Part shown: positions 43,801 through 53,370 of the stretch, one piece after another
Layout: each line of letters opens with the position of its first letter
Position numbering within the stretch: the first letter of the stretch is position 1
DNA from: Rhynchopus euleeides
Taxonomy: Eukaryota > Euglenozoa > Diplonemea > Diplonemida > Diplonemidae
DNA: 64,000 nucleotides
Assembly: GCA_963210315.1 (NCBI GenBank)
Contig: OY723289.1
Coordinates: forward strand, 1,798,001 to 1,862,000
Direction: 5' to 3'
The notes under the pieces: model-generated
What the model saw: the letters and a program-made list of their open reading frames with translations, nothing else
What the model was told of the DNA's origin: nothing
The model's database searches: none
Translations under genes and position numbers: made by a program

Positions 43801-45326
43801 CTGAAAAAGCGTTGCTGTGTTTGTTTCGAGCTCTTTAAAACCACTGTAAAGCGCGACGAGCACATGAGATCCGCGCACCCGTAAGTGAGGGGGGGGGGGT
43901 GTTTGGCAGTTCAGGTACGTAGGTGATTTTGTTTGTCCTCGAGAGCGGAGTGACGTCGTGGGAGGGAGTTGTTTTGAGGCCCCACCCCCAGGCCCCCTGC
44001 CCACCTGGATGGCTCACCCCCCTCCTGGTGGTCCACCGGTGGGCAGCCCCTTCACCAACTAGGAATTGTAAATGGAAAGTAATGGGGGGGTGGGTCTGTG
44101 CAGGGAAGATAGTTCGGCGTGAAAAATAACCTGATGCCATGCAAGGTACTCCCCTAGTTTTCAATGGAAATTGGCCCATATCAACAGGAAATGGCTGGAA
44201 CACCCGTCGTTTCAGCAGGTTCACCCGTCGTGCCGACGGGTGCCACCCGTCGTTTCACCCGTCGTCATTTCACCCGTCGTCCCGACTAGTCGTCCGGGCG
44301 ACTAGTCCGTGGTGATGGTTAGTTTATCCCCTCCACCCCCCCCCCCCCCCCCACCCCATGGCGGGAACTGCTGCACATCGCACCACACCACCCCCGCCAC
44401 AGTGCCCGGTGCTGGTGATCCTGCTGCCCACTGGGTGCCTCTACGAGGATGCCCAGGCCTGCACCGACGCCCCTGCCGACGGGTGGTATGCACTTTATAC
44501 ACCTTGCCCTGCCCATCCCTTCTCACTCGAGATCCGTGTGTGTGTGAACCCCGCCCTGCCAGCCCCCCGTTGAAACACACCCCCTTCCTGCAGCATCTAC
44601 ACCCTTCACGGATGCTGCATCGATGCAGCGGGGTACGACTGGAACATCTTCACGCAGCTGTTCCCCTGGTGGGCGTGCGGCGTTGCCGCCGTGCTCCTCC
44701 TTCTGACCAGCCTCCTGGTGTGGGTGGTGCGGTCGCGCGTCAGGGCTGGCGGCTCTGCCATGTCTCTGGGTGACGAGCTGGAGGACAGCAATGTTGAGAA
44801 GCTGAAGGATGAGTACGCCGCCCTCCTGAAGGACCTCGTCAAGGCAGACGAGGAGGGTCTCGAGTCGGACCGGAAGGCAAAGAAGGACCTTGAGGAAGGC
44901 GGTGAGGTTCCTGTGCCGGACGGCAGCGAGCCGACAGAGCACACCTCGCTGCTGCGCGTGGGTGACGAATCCTCTGACGGTCAGAGTGGGTCATGCCCGG
45001 TGTGCCTGGAAGACCTGCAGGGTGCGCAGTGTGTGCGGCTGAAGTGCGGGCACCGCCTCCGCCTCGGCTGCATGAAGCAATACATCGAGCATTCGGTATG
45101 ACAAGGCTGATGTGCAGTGTAGGCCCCATTTGCAGACGTGTTTGACATCTCGCTTCTTCTGTGTTATCCGATCCGCTCTTCGTTACATACATTACATACA
45201 CAACACTCACAGCTGACCCGGTCAAAGATCCCGGCATGTCCGATCTGCAGGGCGAAGGTGATGGTTCCGTCACTGCGGGACACAGCTGCAAGCCGCGATA
45301 TGTCAACCATGGTGGGCGGCCGCTGA
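40888..45326 (+). CDS. Single-pass transmembrane RING-finger protein, four exons, transposon in intron 1
   Basis: Exons 40888-41328, 44403-44485, 44594-45095 and 45213-45326 (donors GTATGC/GTATGA, acceptors CAG) give 379 residues. Signal peptide (MGVFGVSVRGCAVLLVVLAAV), a Cys-containing ectodomain with NVT and NGT glycosylation sites, a transmembrane helix (WACGVAAVLLLLTSLLVWVV, about 44673-44735), an acidic/coiled cytoplasmic segment, and a C-terminal RING finger (CPVC 44993 onward; CGH; ACPICRAK in exon 4). This is the layout of membrane-anchored ubiquitin ligases. In CGHRLRLGC the fifth zinc-ligand position is Arg (45060-45062) instead of His or Cys, so the finger is non-canonical. Intron 1 is 3,074 bp because it contains the foldback element at 41366-44316; the other introns are 108 and 117 bp. 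Exon boundaries are by motif and frame; the link between exons 1 and 2 is the least certain. Confidence 0.8.
41943..42344 (+). CDS. Hypothetical ORF inside the foldback transposon
   Basis: 133 codons from the first ATG with plausible amino-acid composition (AVDMTVFVRAWINTYVVERD ... KQLLGKLADTTIKS). No family recognised. It is probably the N-terminal remnant of the element's protein, since coding-like sequence continues in other frames downstream (42475-42960). Confidence 0.4.
   Translation: MPAAKRTAAQALASAVDMTVFVRAWINTYVVERDADGLSHMALKQLLGKLADTTIKSTDPIISLALYKKYEKLGGGVISKSTAKEGRTMYAARVNSGSDIEFVGLGLRKSNGKDHPTGLKEMADACPAALQLW
43141..43884 (+). pseudogene. Decayed transposon protein, C-terminal part with C2H2 zinc fingers
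   Basis: The frame through 43141-43760 carries LSDEELERGNG, ERDLLLFEM and TLLKFGAIKLC, then a C2H2 finger with spacing C-x2-C-x12-H-x4-H (CIVCSKVAHTREALF...). A second finger (CQECGKRTTEG then LSQHYLSHH) is split by a frameshift near 43765. A third with the same spacing as the first (CCVCFELFKTTVKRDEHM) lies in the shifted frame and ends at a TAA about 43882-43884. Probably DNA-binding fingers of the former transposase or an accessory protein. Confidence 0.65.
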
Positions 45327-48300
45327 GCTCAAGTGTGATCATATGTCGGGCAGCACCTTGACCCCAAGGAAAGGGTGCCCCAACATTTCGCCAGGGGTTT
45401 CTCTTCTGGTGTTCCCTCCGGGACGAGGCGGAGGAGGGGGGTGGGGGGGGGGGGGGGGGCGGGGAAGCGGCGATCTGAAATCTTCCGAAAAAGCCGATAT
45501 CTTACAGGCACCGGGCCTCTTTTTTTCTGCTGGGCCTGTGTTGGGAACGGCAGCACGGGGCCGGGGGGGGGGGGGGCGAGGGCGGGGGGGGGTGTGTGTG
45601 ACAGGGCACCAGCATCCACTCAACGGGTTGCCCTCAAGGGAACCATGCCCCTGTCGGGGGCAGCGTGAGGGGTGGGGTGGGGGGGGGGGGAGAATCCGGG
45701 AAACGGCGGGTGGCACGGGGAAACGACTTGGTTGCAGCCTTCCACCTGCCGAAAGAACCCAGCCTTAGACTTTTATAACAGCCGCAACGGCACGCTGCAC
45801 TGTGCACTGTGCGCCCTCTCTGTTTCATTCATGATATCTGAAGAGGCTCAGACTGCCTGCGCTGTTGCTCTTGCCTGCTTGTGCTGCTGGATGAACTTGT
45901 CCACCCCGCGTATCTGCGCCTGTGACGAGACGGCATCTCTGCTCCCCCAACCCCAGGCTTTGCTCTGCGCAGGGATCCACTTAGACAACACCATCCCCGA
46001 TCTGAACACATCGATGAACGCGGGGAAGCAATGTAGGAAACTAGAACATATCACGACACACCACTAACTCTGGCCAATACTTCACTTCACGCGTGGTGGG
46101 CAGGTAGGTTGGGTGGCCAGCCGCCCCCCCCACCCTCCACTGCGTGTTCTGTGTCCCACCCAAGGCTTCGGGAAAGGTGCCAACGCACAGCACCGCACTT
46201 CCGAACAATCTCAACCCAACTCAAAATACCAAGATATGAGGTCACCATATCACCCCAGGACATATGGGTTGAGAAATCAAGCGGTTCGATAGTGATGCGA
46301 TTTGCAGGCCTCACCCCTGTTGCGTTGCTTAGTGACCCCATGTGCCTCACGGAAACATCGCATTGAGGTGTGCACGACTCTTTTTCTGATACAAAAAAGG
46401 GGGGGGGGGGGGGGCGAGTTGCCCTTTTTCACTCGAATGTGCAGAGAGACATAGTGAAGTCACGCCCTTACCAAAATATAGGGCGTCACACTAACACAGC
46501 TTTGACACGGAGTGCCAAGGGCTTCCCGCCCTCCCAAAAAACCCCACCCGCCCTCCCCCCCATCCTGTTTCACCGCGGTGTGAAGGGGACAGCTGTGTGG
46601 TTCTTCTATTCAGTTCAGCCCCGACTGCTGCTACACCTACCCCCCCACACCCCTTCACTTCACAGCAACCCCACCAGCCCTCCAAGAAGTGTGCCAAACA
46701 GAGGTAAAGCCGCACAGGGCAGTGAAGCCTGCGGCCCCCCTGATGGGGGCTGTGTAGCTGCACTGCCCGAGCAAGAATTCACGTTAGAACAGAACGAACT
46801 TTTTCTCCCACCCCCACGGAGAGCTATTTGGGATGTGTGGCAATGAGTTCCGCCCGGTATTAAAAAAATCATGCAGCAATCATTCATTTAGTGGTGGAAG
46901 GCGTTTGGTGCAGACCTCCCCGCTCATCAACAGCAACAGAGGACAGTTTGATTCCTTTTTGGCCCTTTCGGGTGCCCCTTCGCTGTGTGAACGGGCCGAC
47001 TGTGGGAGCTTTGTGGTCCCTAATATAGTTAGGCCAGGTTCCACTCTCTTGCACTCTTTGCGGAAAAAAGAGGGTGCACCCGCTGGTTTGTGTCCCTCAA
47101 TATGTGCCATATTAGCTAACAACACACAATCGCACTCACGTGAGTCACGAATCCCACCCCCTTTGTCCAGGGACTCCTTCCCCTGCGCCTGTCTTTCGAT
47201 TGTCCCCTGGCTGGGGTGTAGTGTTGATGTTCTGGCCATGATGCATGTTGTTGTCAATATTCGTAACGAAACCGTGGGCAACCCAAAGGGTCGGGCCATA
47301 TTTTTGACTTCATAGCTGGCTGAAAAATCGCTACGAACACGGCCAAAAATCGTTTAAATCGTTCGACGCCAGACACGCGTCAGTCAACAAAGCGGGCCGC
47401 TCTCCATGGACCTGAAGGGGTGTCTAAAACGGCAAGATTTTTTTCCGGCGAATCATCAAGTTTTACGGTACCATGCCTGGCTTTCACGGCTGCTATCCCG
47501 TCGTATTTCAGGGGAAGGCGTGCGGACCCCTTTTGCGGAACACTTCACACGCCCAAAGCAGGGCGTGCGTGGGTGTTCTGCGTTCGAAGATCATTCAATT
47601 TTTCGCTGCCCACCCCCCACACCCCTCTTCCCTTGGGATTCACTCGGTTTAACAGTTTCCCCCGTCGGGGGGGCGTCCCGACCCACCGCCATAATCACCT
47701 CCCCAAACACCCGAATGCTTCCGAACACTCCGGAACAAAGTAGGCGCTTCCCAGCCCGATCTGAAGGACCCCATTTCAAACGCTCTCAAGTCGCGTCGCC
47801 CTGGCGCAGACGCCTCGGGGGCGGTGGTGTGGCGAGTCGGGTTGCTCGAGTGTTCCGCCCGGACGTCCGTTCCCCGTCCCCCCGTCCTTCCGGCCTGGGA
47901 CTACCAAGTGGCATGTTTCGTCTCGTAATTCTAAAACAGTCAGAACAAGAGAGCTGACAGCCCTGCGTGTCTGTGTGTCTGCATTGCTCGATGACGACGA
48001 TAATTCAAGAGGGGGCGAAGGGGGGGGGGCGAATCAAAGCAAAACAAGGCTAAAAAGTTGTTGTTTTCTGGCACAGGGTCTCTCTTTGCCGGGCCACTAC
48101 ACGGCTAGATCGGGGCAAACACCGACTCCGGTGGTGGTTTGCAAGTGTTGCTCTCGACAGAGAGGCCACACAGAAATGCCAGCCTCGCCTCGATATGCCG
48201 GATAGAGCCTGTGTGACCCACAGTGGGCTCAACAGAGAGCGTCTGATCCGTTGCGGAGTGCAATTCGCATGTTTGCCTGCCGGTGTGTGTCGGGGTAGCT

Positions 48301-48710
48301 AGCAACCACAGCGACAAGATGATGGCTGAATATTCTGCTGTTGCCCAATGACCGAATCAAGAGCACACCTGCCCCTCTCCACTCTCCAGTGCCACATCCA
48401 TGGCAATTCAACACTAATTGTTTCAATGGGCGAAGGCCCATCATCGCAACCGCAGCACCAGTCCCGTGATGTGTGCTTCACACTTCCTGTTTCTATCAGT
48501 GTCAGTGTCGGTGTCAGTGCGTGGTAGTTATCCCTATGTCACCTATCCCACCCCACACACACACCAGAGTACGTTACTCTCCGTCTCCACCTGCCTCCCC
48601 TCTCGTCTTATCTTAGTGAGTATCCACCGGAGAGGATAGCTGTGCCCTCACCACCCCCCGTTCCCTCTGTGCCCATCCATCTCTCGTCGTGCTCAGCGTG
48701 GTTTTGTTTT
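45327..48710. other. Intergenic, 3.4 kb, no gene supported
   Basis: Open frames of up to 183 codons occur (46833-47315, 47406-47957), but none shows a recognisable domain or consistent coding character. G-runs are at about 45438-45460, 45564-45575 and 46398-46412. No terminal repeats of a mobile element were found. The retrotransposon begins at the T-run at the right edge. Confidence 0.5.
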
Positions 48711-48858
48711 TTTTTTGCATACACGTTAAGTGTTCTAAGAAACCAGACATAACCAGAAGACCAACATCATGTTCGTGCTAGCACTTTTCCCTTTTGTCAT
48801 CACACCCGTGCGCCAAAACAGGTTAGGCCTTATATTTGGCTGCGTTCAACGAAAAATA
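48711..48858 (+). repeat. Split direct repeat A1
   Basis: Left terminal repeat of the retroelement. It matches 53233-53370 almost base for base until GGCTG(C/T)GTTCAACGAAA. Confidence 0.88.
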
Positions 48859-48926
48859 TTTTCGTGGTTCAACACTCCCACCTAACCCCTTCTCTTTACT
48901 CCACCCTTCAACCCCCGACATATCCG

Positions 48927-49709
48927 ATGCCTGGCGTGCAGAACTCGGAGCTGGTGCTGTCCGGAGTGGGGCGCGGCGCGGGCAACCCGGATGCCTTGTC
49001 CGCCCCCCTCCCGGCGGGCGACTTCGGGATGGCGATGGGGCAGGCGCTGGCGGCAGTGACCACCGCCAACGCCCGCGAGGTGGCCACTCGCGAGGTCGCG
49101 GGGGCCGACATCCGGGCCACGCAGGTGGAGGCGCACGCGAGGGTGCACGCGGCGGGGGTGGAGGCGGGGGCGGCTACGAGGGCCGCCAACGCGGAGGCGG
49201 CGGCGGGGATGCACATCGCATCCGCGAATGCAGCGGCGCATGCGGCGAAGGTGGAATCCGCTGCGGCACAGCGGGTGACGGGGGCGGAGTCGGACGCGAA
49301 GGTGGCGTCGGTGGAGGCGGCGGCCTCAAACGCCGTCACGGAGGCGCAGGCGCGGGCCATGGTCGCCGAGGAGTCCGCCAGGCACGCGGAGGTGAGAGCC
49401 CGCCTCGAGGCGGAGCTGGCCCTTGAGAGGGAGAAGACGCGGAACGCCGCGTTGGTGATGGAGGAGCGGGCCAAGGCCCAGCGGGAGACGGCCCTCGCGG
49501 AGCACGCGAGGGTAAGGGCTGAGGCAGGTGCGAGCCGGGCTGCAGCCCCCCAGGACGAGGTGGCTTCCCTCCGGGAGGAGGTGCGGCGGATGCGGGAGGT
49601 GGCGGACCTCCAGGCGGAGCTGGCCCGCCTGCGGGGAAACGGGACGGGCTCCGGAGCCGGCGCCGGAGCAGCGGAAAGCCGGAGCAGCGGGACGGGGCCG
49701 GCAGCGTAG
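48927..49709 (+). CDS. Gag-like protein of the retroelement, coiled-coil
   Basis: 260 residues from ATG 48927 (MPGVQNSELV), the first ATG after repeat A1. An Ala-rich, heptad-like helical region (e.g. RHAEVRARLEAELALEREK, VASLREEVRRMREVADLQ) suggests a coiled coil. It ends at a TAG in a Gly/Ser-rich stretch; the coding signal then continues in the -1 frame (next entry). Assigned to Gag from position and composition only. Confidence 0.65.
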   Translation: MPGVQNSELVLSGVGRGAGNPDALSAPLPAGDFGMAMGQALAAVTTANAREVATREVAGADIRATQVEAHARVHAAGVEAGAATRAANAEAAAGMHIASANAAAHAAKVESAAAQRVTGAESDAKVASVEAAASNAVTEAQARAMVAEESARHAEVRARLEAELALEREKTRNAALVMEERAKAQRETALAEHARVRAEAGASRAAAPQDEVASLREEVRRMREVADLQAELARLRGNGTGSGAGAGAAESRSSGTGPAA

Positions 49710-49759
49710 CCGGCAGCAGCGACAGCCGCAGGGGCGCCGGGGCTCTCAACCCCCTGGAC

Positions 49760-50263
49760 GTGGACGAGTGGTGGCACGCGGACGAGGCCACGCTGGGGCT
49801 GGTGCACCTGCACCAGCTGCGCCGCTACGACGCCCTGCTGGGGGCCCGGGCGGGGGGTGCCCTGCGCCCGCAGGCCCACGAGGCGCAGGCCCGGATGAGG
49901 GATATCAACCTCATCATGACGAGCCTGCCGTCGCTGCAGGAGCCGGAGGACTACGACGACCTCCTGGTCCGGCTGATGCAGAACCAGTTCTGCAGGCTGG
50001 AAGCCCTCAACGAGGGCGTGTTGGGGGGCGGATGGGAGGCGGCCTCCGCGATGGAGGAGGAATTCTTCGGGAAGCCGGAGATTCCTCCGTACCTCCGGGC
50101 GGCAAAGGAGAAGGCACGGGCCCGCCAGCCACGCTCCCCCCAGGTCCACCACCCACAGCATCAGCATCAACATCAACAACAACAGCAACGCAGCTCGCAG
50201 CCACAGCCGCAGCAGGGCCACCCCACCAGCCAGCGGAGCAGGAGGGGGGGCCACAGGCAGTGA
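49760..50263 (+). CDS. Second part of the Gag-like region, different frame
   Basis: No ATG opens this frame; the coding-like segment (DEWWHADEATLGLVHLHQLR, RLMQNQFCRLEALNEGVLGG) starts about 49740 and ends at 50263 after a Gln/His-rich tail. It is probably expressed with the upstream ORF by a -1 frameshift, or split by a mutation. No nucleocapsid zinc knuckle is seen. Confidence 0.55.
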   Translation: MDEWWHADEATLGLVHLHQLRRYDALLGARAGGALRPQAHEAQARMRDINLIMTSLPSLQEPEDYDDLLVRLMQNQFCRLEALNEGVLGGGWEAASAMEEEFFGKPEIPPYLRAAKEKARARQPRSPQVHHPQHQHQHQQQQQRSSQPQPQQGHPTSQRSRRGGHRQ

Positions 50264-50280
50264 GCTCGCCCCTCACGGCG

Positions 50281-51283
50281 ATGCTGGAGAGCATAGGGGT
50301 GCTCTCCACGGCGCGGGTGGGAAGGAGACGGGCACAGGAGGACCCGCTGACCGCCAGAGAGGCACAGCGGATCGCCAAGCGCGCGGTGAAGACGCTGGGG
50401 GAGGCGTTGGCACCGTCGACGTGGAGGGGGCTCGAGGGGCCCCACCGGCGACTCCTCCAGTTCCGGCACGAGTGGGAGCAGACCACGGGTGTGCTCTTGC
50501 CGTGGGACCTTTGCATCATTTACTGGGTGCAGAGGCTCATGTCCGAAGCGGACTCCCCACTCCGGCCCTCCTCCGCCCTACAGTACGTATCGAGGGTCGA
50601 GGGCGGTCGCCGCGATGAGCCGCATGGGGGTTGTGGTGGACTCCCAGCTGCTCCAAGACTTCAAGCGAGGTCTGAAGCGCTTGGGGGCCCTCCGACTGCA
50701 GCACCAAGCGAAGCCAGCAGCATCCGCCCAGGTGGCCGCAGTGGTGGGCCGGGAGGACGTCGACCGCGACACGAAGCTCGCGATTGTGCTGGGGTGGTGC
50801 GGGGCGGCGCGGGTGTCGGACGTGGTGCGCCTGAAGTGCGGGGACATCGCTTTCCAGAGCGAGTTTGTCGCCGTGAACTGGGCGGAGACGAAGAGCGACC
50901 CGTTCCGCCTGGGCGTCACGACGGGCCTGTTCCTCTCGGAGTGCTGGACGGAGGTGCTGCGGGAGGCGATCTCGGGGCGGGCGGCGGGCGCGCTGGTGGT
51001 CGACACGACCTACCGGCGCATCGTGGCGGCGCTGAAGAAGGAGGACCCGGAGCTGAGTGGTCATTCCCTCCGTCGGGGGGCTCTGGCGGAGCTCCTGCAA
51101 GAGGGGCTGTGCCTGGAGTCGCTTCGGCAGCTGTCCCGCCACAGCTCCCTGGACGCCCTGGCCAGGTACCTCCCGGCGGGGAAGCTGAAGCTGGCGAGGC
51201 AGACGGCCTCCACATCAATGGTGCTCGACCGGGGGCTATCCCGGGGGTCGCTCTTTGCCCTGCCTTCCCTGGGAAGCTCCTGA
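50281..51283 (+). CDS. Tyrosine recombinase of the retroelement (apparent internal frameshift)
   Basis: Integrates the element's DNA circle. The N-terminal core-binding part runs from ATG 50281 in one frame (REAQRIAKRAVKTLGEAL, LLQFRHEWEQTTGVLLPWD) to about 50590. The catalytic part continues in the +1 frame (SRMGVVVDSQLLQDFKRG onward) to the stop at 51283. Catalytic residues are visible: first Arg in GAARVSDVVRL (about 50809), His-x-x-Arg in SGHSLRR (51061-51072), His in LSRHSSLDALARY and the Tyr just after it (about 51166). The frame change near 50583-50610 may be a mutation or programmed. In most described Ngaro/PAT elements this gene lies after the reverse transcriptase; here it comes first. 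Confidence 0.85.
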
Positions 51284-51285
51284 GG

Positions 51286-53082
51286 ACGGCGTGCGTGGCG
51301 TACGAGCCCCCAGGCACGCCTTCCCCGCCGGCGACCCCTCGGCCCAGGCCGCCTCCCACGCTACCGCCTCCACCTCCGCCTCCGCCTCCACCGCCGCCAC
51401 GGCCGCCCCCTCCTCCTCCTCTTCCTCGGAGGGTCGGCGACGACTCCTACTCGCCGGACGTCAACGCGACGTACGCGAGGGAAGCGCGGGTGACGGTGGA
51501 GGGGCGGCATCTTGGCCCGCCCTCGGCGTGGGGTGGCCCCACGGGGGAGCTGGCCCCCATATCGACGTCACGTCTGAACCTCGACGCCTTAGAGGCTTTG
51601 GATTCCGAGGGGATCCTGTCAGGGGTTATCGACGTGATTCGGGACCGGGGCGCTTTCCTGCGGGCCATGCGACCGGGCGTGGATCTGGGCGACAGGCCTC
51701 TTTCGCGCGGGACCTCGAGGCACATGCTGCGGCACTGGGATAACCTCTCGGAGTGGGGGGTGCTGGGGTTGGCAGACGCGCCGAAGGTGGTCCTCCCGGC
51801 GTTCACCGTGGAGAAAAAGAGCGGGCTGCTGCGTTTGGTATGCGACGGGCGAAAGCTGAACCGGCTGATGCGGGACCCACCACCGATGCTCCTCCCGTCG
51901 ATCCACGAGGTGGTCCGGAGGTTCCTGGCGGCCGAATTCGTGGTGCAGGCTGACGGGAAGAGCTGGTTCTACCAGTTCCCCCTGGGGGACGGGGTCCGCG
52001 ACTTCTTCGGGGTGAATCTGGCTGGGGAGCGGGGCCCGTTTCGGCGCACCTCGCTGCGGGTGATGTGCATGGGCTGGAGCTGGGCGCCGTGCATCGCGCA
52101 GAGGGCCTCACGCGTGCTTCTCCCCCTGGAGGATGGGCTGTCTTGGGTGGACAACTGGTTTGTGGTTGGAGATAGCCGGGAGGATGCAGCCGAGAGATAC
52201 GCCCGATTCCTCGGCAAGGCCGAGTCGGTGGGCGCCGAGCTCAACGAGGGTGCGGAGTTCGGCACACCGCAGTCGCGGTTCATCGCCTTGGGGTTGGAAT
52301 TTGATCTGGAGTCGTCGCCTAAGCGCTTCAGGTCGGACCCCGATTGGGTGTCGAAATTCCTTGCCTCGGCGGCCGTGGCGGCGGTTCGCGAGAACAGGGC
52401 TACTTCCCGGGAGTTCTACAAGGTTTTCGGCGGTATGATTTGGTTTCTGTTCTCGACGCAGAGGCGTCTCTGCTACTTCCGCGCCTCCCTCGCCTTCCTC
52501 AGGAGATCCGCGGCCAAGCTGGTTGCGGAACCGGAGCAGTGGGACCGCCCTCTCGACATCCCCCCCTCTGTTCTCGCTGATCTTTCTCTGATTTCGGCCG
52601 ATCTGGGCCAGAATGTGTGGGTTGAGGCAGGGGCTTCGGGGCCCTCGGTCACGGCGTGGTCTGACGCTTCCGACACAGAATGGGCAGCCCTTCTGGAGTT
52701 AGACCCCGAGCCGATTGTCCAGGGCTGTTTTGATGAACCCCTCGCCCACCATATATATGTCAAAGAGCTCTTCGCAGCGCTCCAGGCGACACGCCTCGCA
52801 GCCGCTACGCGGCCGGGCTGTGCGTTGGGGTTGCAGGTGGACAACACGGCAGCGGTGGCAGCTATCAACAAGGGCCACAGCAAGAATTACCTCGCGAATG
52901 ACTTGTTGTGTGCCTTGTTTGACACCGCGGACGGTGCGGGCATCTCCGTTTCCGCTCAGTGGGTGCCTACGCATGCACAGAGAGCAGACGAGTTTACCCG
53001 AGGCACTGTGGCATCGCCGTGCCCTGTCCCCCTGGCGCCCCTCCCTGCGAGATACGCGGCGGTTGCAGCCATATCGCGTTAA
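51286..53082 (+). CDS. Reverse transcriptase-RNase H of the retroelement
   Basis: The frame is open for 3.5 kb upstream, but recognisable coding begins after the recombinase stop. A Pro-rich linker (about 51300-51430) is followed by the reverse transcriptase: FVVQADGKSWFYQFPL (first catalytic Asp, about 51951-51953), then SWVDNWFVVGDS (about 52141-52176) where YxDD is usual, with Asn in place of the second Asp. RNase H follows: AWSDASDTEWAA, VKELFAALQ, LQVDNTAAVAAINKG and THAQRADEFTRG supply the Asp/Glu set. No own ATG precedes the domain, so expression may depend on upstream initiation or frameshifting. No methyltransferase follows before the stop at 53082. Confidence 0.88.
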   Translation, partial: TACVAYEPPGTPSPPATPRPRPPPTLPPPPPPPPPPPPRPPPPPPLPRRVGDDSYSPDVNATYAREARVTVEGRHLGPPSAWGGPTGELAPISTSRLNLDALEALDSEGILSGVIDVIRDRGAFLRAMRPGVDLGDRPLSRGTSRHMLRHWDNLSEWGVLGLADAPKVVLPAFTVEKKSGLLRLVCDGRKLNRLMRDPPPMLLPSIHEVVRRFLAAEFVVQADGKSWFYQFPLGDGVRDFFGVNLAGERGPFRRTSLRVMCMGWSWAPCIAQRASRVLLPLEDGLSWVDNWFVVGDSREDAAERYARFLGKAESVGAELNEGAEFGTPQSRFIALGLEFDLESSPKRFRSDPDWVSKFLASAAVAAVRENRATSREFYKVFGGMIWFLFSTQRRLCYFRASLAFLRRSAAKLVAEPEQWDRPLDIPPSVLADLSLISADLGQNVWVEAGASGPSVTAWSDASDTEWAALLELDPEPIVQGCFDEPLAHHIYVKELFAALQATRLAAATRPGCALGLQVDNTAAVAAINKGHSKNYLANDLLCALFDTADGAGISVSAQWVPTHAQRADEFTRGTVASPCPVPLAPLPARYAAVAAISR

Positions 53083-53151
53083 ACATTTCAAGTGTGGTGT
53101 ACCCTTTCAATTCCTTGTCTTTCTTTCCGCTACGCGGTCCCTGTGGGTTGG

Positions 53152-53232
53152 GCTGCGTTCAACGAAAAAAGACACTTCTTTCCGGAGTTTAGCTAGCACG
53201 ATTCAGTTGGGCGATTCATTTGTCTGGTTTTT
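53152..53232 (+). repeat. Split direct repeat B1
   Basis: Begins GCTGCGTTCAACGAAAAAAG and ends GTCTGGTTTTT. It matches B2 (53371-53452) with one visible difference (GTTGGGCG versus GTTGGCCG). Confidence 0.88.
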
Positions 53233-53370
53233 GCATACACGTTAAGTGTTCTAAGAAACCAGACATAACCAGAAGACCAACATCATGTTCGTGCTAGCAC
53301 TTTTCCCTTTTGTCATCACACCCGTGCGCCAAAACAGGTTAGGCCTTATATTTGGCTGTGTTCAACGAAA
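53233..53370 (+). repeat. Split direct repeat A2
   Basis: Second copy of A1, starting GCATACACGTTAAG and ending in TGTGTTCAACGAAA. It abuts B1 and B2 directly. Confidence 0.88.

Larger units (their letters stand above)
41366..44316. mobile_element. Long-TIR foldback transposon, 2951 bp, within intron 1 of the RING gene
   Basis: Termini ATCACCACGGACTAGT and its complement. The left arm (41366-about 41672) and right arm (about 44052-44316) are inverted copies; outer parts are built of GACGGGTG-type subrepeats whose number differs between arms (307 versus 265 bp). The inner parts (from about CTGTTGATATGGGCC to TAGTTGGTGA) match closely. No clear target duplication was found. The core carries broken reading frames including a C2H2 zinc-finger region. 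Confidence 0.88.

Noticed and set aside
47406-47957. 183-codon frame as a host gene
   Set aside because: No domain, signal sequence or consistent codon bias; GC-rich DNA gives such frames by chance.
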